Positions 34,074 to 37,613 of a stretch of DNA of 37,613 nucleotides are shown piece after piece. The position numbers were made by a program, and so were the translations under genes. Position 1 is the first letter of the stretch. Each line of letters starts with the position of its first letter. The stretch is from the NCBI GenBank assembly GCA_016789905.1, contig JAEUQC010000057.1, positions 1-37,613 of the forward strand, read 5' to 3'. Origin of the DNA: Bryobacterales bacterium (lineage in GTDB: Bacteria > Acidobacteriota > Terriglobia > Bryobacterales > Bryobacteraceae). The notes under the pieces were generated by a model. It searched no databases. It saw only the letters and a program-made list of their open reading frames with translations, and was not told the origin of the DNA.

Positions 34074-35798
34074 ATGAAACGGATTCTTGGGCTACTCTTC
34101 AGCGCCGCGTTGCTCGCGGGGCCGCCTGTTGTGCGCATCGATAAGCCGATGGCACCGCCCGAATGGGCGCTGGCCGAACGGGCGTTATTAAAGGCATACG
34201 CCGAAGCGGCCGCGGAGTTCGCCGCGAAGTATGTCGACGAGCGCGGCTATTTCAAGTGCATTGAACGCTGGGGCGGAAACGACGGACCGGACGATGTCAT
34301 GGAGACGTTCAATAATTGGACGCTCCTCCATTCCCTCGGCGCCTCTGATACCGTTCTCGAGCTCTATCGCAAGATTTGGGAAGGACACTTGCGCCAGTTT
34401 ACGGCGGCCAAAGCGCCGTCCACCCAAGCCGCTAAGGAAGGCATGTTCTATAAAGAGTTCGTCACCGCCTTCGATTGGGAACACACCGGCGAAGGCTTGG
34501 CGGCGTTTCACCACTACGCGCTTTCGGCGCCGCGCGACGCCGAGTACGTGCGACGGGTCCGGCGGTTCGCAGAGTTCTACACGGGCGCGCCCAATTACGA
34601 TTCCAGGCACAAAATCATTCGCAGCCTTTTGCATGGCAGCCGCGGCCCCATCCTCACTCCAGCCACCGTTTTCGATTGGGGCGGCGAAGCCGTCGAGGGT
34701 CATCCGGAACGGCACGATCGCTACCGCGCCGCCGGCAACGTACGCGGCGACCATCCGTTGAACCTAGGCACCTGCTCGCTCGGATTCAATGCCTACGCGC
34801 TGACCGGAGAGAACAAGTACAGGGATTGGGTGCTGGAATACGCGGGCGCGTGGAAAGACCGGATCCTTGCCAACGGGGGAAACATCCCTACGAACATAGG
34901 CCTCGATGGCACCATCGGCGGCGAGTGGGGCGGCAAGTGGTGGGGCGGGACGTTCGGCTGGAATTTCGATCCTGCCGTCAGTGGGCGCAACTACTATATG
35001 CGCGGGGCGCGAACCGGATTAGGAGAGGCGCTATTGTTGACCGGGGACATGTCCTTCGCCGAACCGCTGCGCCGCCAGTTGGCCAACCTCTACGCAGCCC
35101 GCAGAATGGAAAATGGCCGCGTGCTGATGCCGCAGAAGTACGGCGAAAGAGGCTGGTATGGGTTCACCGGAAATCAGTATTTCGAGGTGCAGCGCGATCT
35201 CTATCTCTGGTCAATGAACCCGGCGGATCTCGCGAACCTCGCCGGCGATCCCTGGATTCGATACTTGCGGGGCAACGACGCAGGCTATCCCGCCAAAGCG
35301 CTGGCGACCGATTTTGAGCGGCTGCGGCGGCGCGTAGAGGGAATGCGCGCCGATGAAAGCACTGGCGATACCAGGCCCTCCGACGGTGCGCAGCGATTCA
35401 ATCCGGTGGCCACGGAAACGCTTGTGAACCTGATGCTGGGCGGGAACGACCCCGGCGCCTCTGGCAATGTTCTCCACGCGCGCCTGCGCTACTTCGATGC
35501 CCGCATGCGCCGTGCCGGCCTGCCGGAGGACGTGGCGGCGCTTGTCGATTCAATCGACGCCGATTCAGTGCGGGTGACGCTCGTCAACACTAGCCCCGTA
35601 AATGCGCGGGAACTGGTTGTTCAGATGGGCGCCTTCGCAGAGCACAACGCACTCTCGGTGGAAACCGCTGGAAAACGCATTCCAGTGGATGGATCGCACT
35701 TCACCGTCCGATTAGCACCGGGCGCCGGACAAACACTTACCATCGCCATGAAGCGCTACGCAAACCCGCCCACCGCCGCGTTTCCGTGGGACCGCTGA
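34074..35798 (+). CDS. Secreted hypothetical protein, (alpha/alpha)-toroid-like
   Basis: The ATG at 34074 (MKRILGLLFSAALLAG) gives 574 residues with a signal peptide; a TTG six bases upstream is less likely. The body has many conserved aromatic, Gly-Trp-rich segments such as ERWGGNDGPDDVMETFNNW and GEWGGKWWGG, repeated helix-rich stretches and a terminal beta-sandwich-like part (about 485-570). It resembles six-hairpin-glycosidase-like proteins that act on polysaccharides, but I cannot name the family. TAGAGT ends 8 bases before the ATG with no Shine-Dalgarno sequence. The gene is monocistronic and convergent with the Bax-inhibitor gene, 12 bp away. Confidence 0.75.
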   Translation: MKRILGLLFSAALLAGPPVVRIDKPMAPPEWALAERALLKAYAEAAAEFAAKYVDERGYFKCIERWGGNDGPDDVMETFNNWTLLHSLGASDTVLELYRKIWEGHLRQFTAAKAPSTQAAKEGMFYKEFVTAFDWEHTGEGLAAFHHYALSAPRDAEYVRRVRRFAEFYTGAPNYDSRHKIIRSLLHGSRGPILTPATVFDWGGEAVEGHPERHDRYRAAGNVRGDHPLNLGTCSLGFNAYALTGENKYRDWVLEYAGAWKDRILANGGNIPTNIGLDGTIGGEWGGKWWGGTFGWNFDPAVSGRNYYMRGARTGLGEALLLTGDMSFAEPLRRQLANLYAARRMENGRVLMPQKYGERGWYGFTGNQYFEVQRDLYLWSMNPADLANLAGDPWIRYLRGNDAGYPAKALATDFERLRRRVEGMRADESTGDTRPSDGAQRFNPVATETLVNLMLGGNDPGASGNVLHARLRYFDARMRRAGLPEDVAALVDSIDADSVRVTLVNTSPVNARELVVQMGAFAEHNALSVETAGKRIPVDGSHFTVRLAPGAGQTLTIAMKRYANPPTAAFPWDR

Positions 35799-35810
35799 GT
35801 GAATTCGCCG

Positions 35811-36530
35811 TCAATCGTCGGAGCGACCGCCGCCGGCGAACAGGCGAAGCAATATATTCAGTACCGCGACAAAAATGTTGAATACGCCCGCAAAAAGCGC
35901 CAGCGCGCCGGGAATCGGGCTGTCGGCGTCCGGGCTGTTCAGCACGCCGCTCGTCGAACTCACCAGCGAAATCACGCCCATGATGCCGATTCCGGCGCTG
36001 ATCAGCACACCGAACCAGCCAATGTTCATGAAGCTGTTCAACAACACAGCGCCCATGATGGCAGCGAACATCCCAAACATTAGGCCGCGGGGAGCGCTGA
36101 AGGTGCGTCCCGAAAGGAATATGTACGCCGTAACAGCCACGAACACCACACCCGTTATGGCCAGCGCCGCGCCAATCATCGCAGGCGCGACAAGGGATGC
36201 GAAGTAAAGTATGGGCGACAGGACGATACCCGCAAAAAACCCATTTCCGAATAGCGCCAGAACCCCCAGCGTTGGGTTGTGGCGCACAGCCATTGCCATA
36301 TACGGTATGGCGTTCAACGCGATCATCGCGACAATCCATCCAATCCAGCCGGAGAAGAAGCGCGCCAGCGTCTCCGAACTCGCCCCAATCGAACCGCCCG
36401 CCATCGCGGATAGCACACTCAAACCGAAAAGCATGTAGGTTTGCTTGATGACCGTGGCCTGCTGCGCGGTGAGTGTCGTCGTGGCCGACAAACGCTGCAA
36501 TGTGGACATGCCTGAATCGTGGTGGCTCAT
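35811..36530 (-). CDS. Bax inhibitor-1/YccA family membrane protein
   Basis: I start at the ATG at 36530; upstream the frame is open only through non-family sequence. The 239-residue protein has about seven hydrophobic segments. Typical BI-1 features are TYMLFGLSVLSAMAGG near the N-terminus, FFAGIVLSPILYF mid-protein, the FLSGRTFSAPRGLMFGM segment and a C-terminal LALFAGVFNIFVAVLNILL. Such proteins act as membrane proton/calcium leak channels or FtsH-linked modulators. The start is 38 bp from the divergent serine hydrolase. No operon partner is visible. Confidence 0.9.
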   Translation of the reverse strand: MSHHDSGMSTLQRLSATTTLTAQQATVIKQTYMLFGLSVLSAMAGGSIGASSETLARFFSGWIGWIVAMIALNAIPYMAMAVRHNPTLGVLALFGNGFFAGIVLSPILYFASLVAPAMIGAALAITGVVFVAVTAYIFLSGRTFSAPRGLMFGMFAAIMGAVLLNSFMNIGWFGVLISAGIGIMGVISLVSSTSGVLNSPDADSPIPGALALFAGVFNIFVAVLNILLRLFAGGGRSDD

Positions 36531-36568
36531 ACGAAATAGCTTAGTACTGTTCTGATAGGCTTGGGGGC

Positions 36569-37477
36569 ATGATTCGTTTACTGCCCTTGCTATCCGTTGC
36601 ACTGCTGGCGCAAACCTACTACCCCGGCACGCACAACGATTGGGAAAAACGCACCGCCGGGTTCGACGCCGGGAAGTTAAGCGAAGCAATTGCTTGGGCG
36701 AAAACGCATGAAACCAAATCCCCGCGCGACCTCCGGCTGAGCCACGATTTTTCGTTCGGCCGGGAGTTGTACGGCGAGCCTTTGGGTCCTTTCAAGCCGC
36801 GCGGGGAGATGACCGGAATCGTTCTCAAAAGCGGCTACCTCGTCGCCGAATGGGGAGAACCGGAGCGTGTCGATATGACCTTCAGCGTCACCAAAAGCTT
36901 CGTCTCCACCACCGTTGGGTTGGCCGTCCAGGATGGACTCATTCAATCGATCCACGACCCCGTTCGACGCTATGTCACCACGGGCGAATTCGAATCTGGC
37001 TTCAACGCGAAGATCACATGGGACCATCTTCTGCGGCAAACGAGTGATTGGGAAGGCACGCTTTGGGGCAAGCCCGATTGGGCGGACCGTCCCCCGGCAG
37101 GCAAGGCCGTGCAGGAGTACCGTACCCGGAGACACAACGAACCGGGAACCAGTTACAAGTACAACGATGTGCGTGTGAACCTATTGGCCTACGCAGCCCT
37201 GCAGGTGTGGCGGCGGCCCTTGCCACAGGTGCTCAAGGAACGAATCATGGACCCCATTGGCGCCTCCAACACCTGGCGCTGGCACGGCTATGGCAACTCA
37301 TGGGTGGAGTTGGACGGGCTGAAAATCCAATCGGTGGCCGGGGGCGCGCACTGGGGCGGGGGCATGTGGATCAGCGCGCGGGATCAGGCGCGGTTTGGTT
37401 TGTTGACCCTGCGCAGCGGAGTCTGGAAAGGCCGCCAACTTCTCGGTACGGACTGGGTGAGACAGGCCAAAACGTAA
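36569..37477 (+). CDS. Serine hydrolase (class C beta-lactamase-like), C-terminally truncated
   Basis: A 302-residue protein with signal peptide (1-14), the nucleophile motif SVTKS (about 112), the YKYNDVRVN motif (second catalytic group, about 197) and HWGGGMWIS (third motif, about 255). It fits the S12/class C beta-lactamase-like hydrolase family. The protein stops after DWVRQAKT at 37477. In relatives, as I recall them, this position is followed by about 60 more residues, including a YGY/W motif and a DPEHDLV-type strand. Nothing similar follows in any frame. The gene is therefore probably truncated, perhaps by a rearrangement, and may be inactive. The homologue comparison is from memory. 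Confidence 0.75.
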   Translation: MIRLLPLLSVALLAQTYYPGTHNDWEKRTAGFDAGKLSEAIAWAKTHETKSPRDLRLSHDFSFGRELYGEPLGPFKPRGEMTGIVLKSGYLVAEWGEPERVDMTFSVTKSFVSTTVGLAVQDGLIQSIHDPVRRYVTTGEFESGFNAKITWDHLLRQTSDWEGTLWGKPDWADRPPAGKAVQEYRTRRHNEPGTSYKYNDVRVNLLAYAALQVWRRPLPQVLKERIMDPIGASNTWRWHGYGNSWVELDGLKIQSVAGGAHWGGGMWISARDQARFGLLTLRSGVWKGRQLLGTDWVRQAKT

Positions 37478-37519
37478 CCGTTCGGCGATCCCCAGTCTTG
37501 CGGGAATCTGGGAGCCGGG

Positions 37520-37613
37520 TTAGCCTTGGCGATGGAGTTTCCAAGCCATGGGCGTAAGGGCGGGTATCTCGGAGGTCTTCCGGTCGGCCAAGCCCGGCAG
37601 CACATCGGCCAGG
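37520..37613 (-). CDS. 3' end of an unidentified gene entering from the right edge
   Basis: On the minus strand a frame runs in from the right edge to a TAA at 37520-37522, encoding a C-terminus that ends in TSEIPALTPMAWKLHRQG. The sequence is protein-like (helix-forming, balanced charge), whereas the overlapping frames are not. It converges with the truncated serine hydrolase, 42 bp away. The family is not identifiable from 30 residues. Confidence 0.5.
   Translation of the reverse strand, partial: LADVLPGLADRKTSEIPALTPMAWKLHRQG

Overview
The window most likely comes from an acidobacterium of the Bryobacterales/Solibacterales type. The DNA looks moderately GC-rich. It carries a large Oar-like TonB-dependent receptor with an N-terminal carboxypeptidase-regulatory domain, a DUF1592/DUF1552 pair, a PEP-CTERM protein, a cytochrome-quinoprotein fusion and several secreted hydrolases, a combination typical of that lineage. 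The assignment rests on gene content only; there is no rRNA in the window, and I saw no tRNA, IS element or CRISPR array.

Layout. 1-1931: a partial gene leaving the left edge, an RraB-like protein, a hypothetical protein, and about 500 bp of non-coding or decayed sequence. 1932-7809: a secreted S9 peptidase divergent from RmuC, whose tail carries 52-residue repeats, then a BON-domain protein closed by a strong terminator. 7810-8211: a long regulatory region. 8212-13287: a four-gene operon for an outer-membrane porin-cytochrome conduit (decahaem OmcA/MtrC-like, decahaem MtrA/DmsE-like, MtrB/PioB-like barrel, and a tiny lysine-rich monohaem protein), closed by a terminator. 13315-15152: SelO and a secreted rhodanese. 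15163-18920: a Tat-exported glycosidase-like protein, an amidohydrolase and a PEP-CTERM protein. 18991-23956: a DUF1592/DUF1552 pair. 23996-31726: a DHDPS-family aldolase/lyase, a TonB-dependent receptor, an enolase-superfamily dehydratase and a cytochrome-quinoprotein. 31788-33970: an ABC exporter. 34074-37613: a secreted (alpha/alpha)-toroid-like protein, a Bax-inhibitor-1 family protein, a truncated serine hydrolase and the 3' end of a further gene.

Two things stand out. First, 8212-13223 is an MtrCAB-type extracellular electron transfer operon. The two cytochromes carry 10 + 10 CXXCH motifs, the genes overlap end to end, and the promoter region holds three tandem 15-bp palindromes (one matching the IscR type-1 core) and a perfect CRP/FNR-type site. 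This suggests control by redox or Fe-S status. Second, the rhodanese reading frame is interrupted by a single TGA exactly where the catalytic cysteine belongs, continues in frame as a normal rhodanese C-terminus, and is followed by a SECIS-like hairpin. It is a strong candidate selenocysteine-containing periplasmic rhodanese that automatic annotation would cut short.

The sugar-acid-type genes (quinoprotein, dehydratase, aldolase, with a TonB receptor for uptake) suggest periplasmic oxidation of a carbohydrate followed by dehydration and aldol cleavage. The cytochrome-bearing enzymes could feed electrons to the conduit, but that link is inference.
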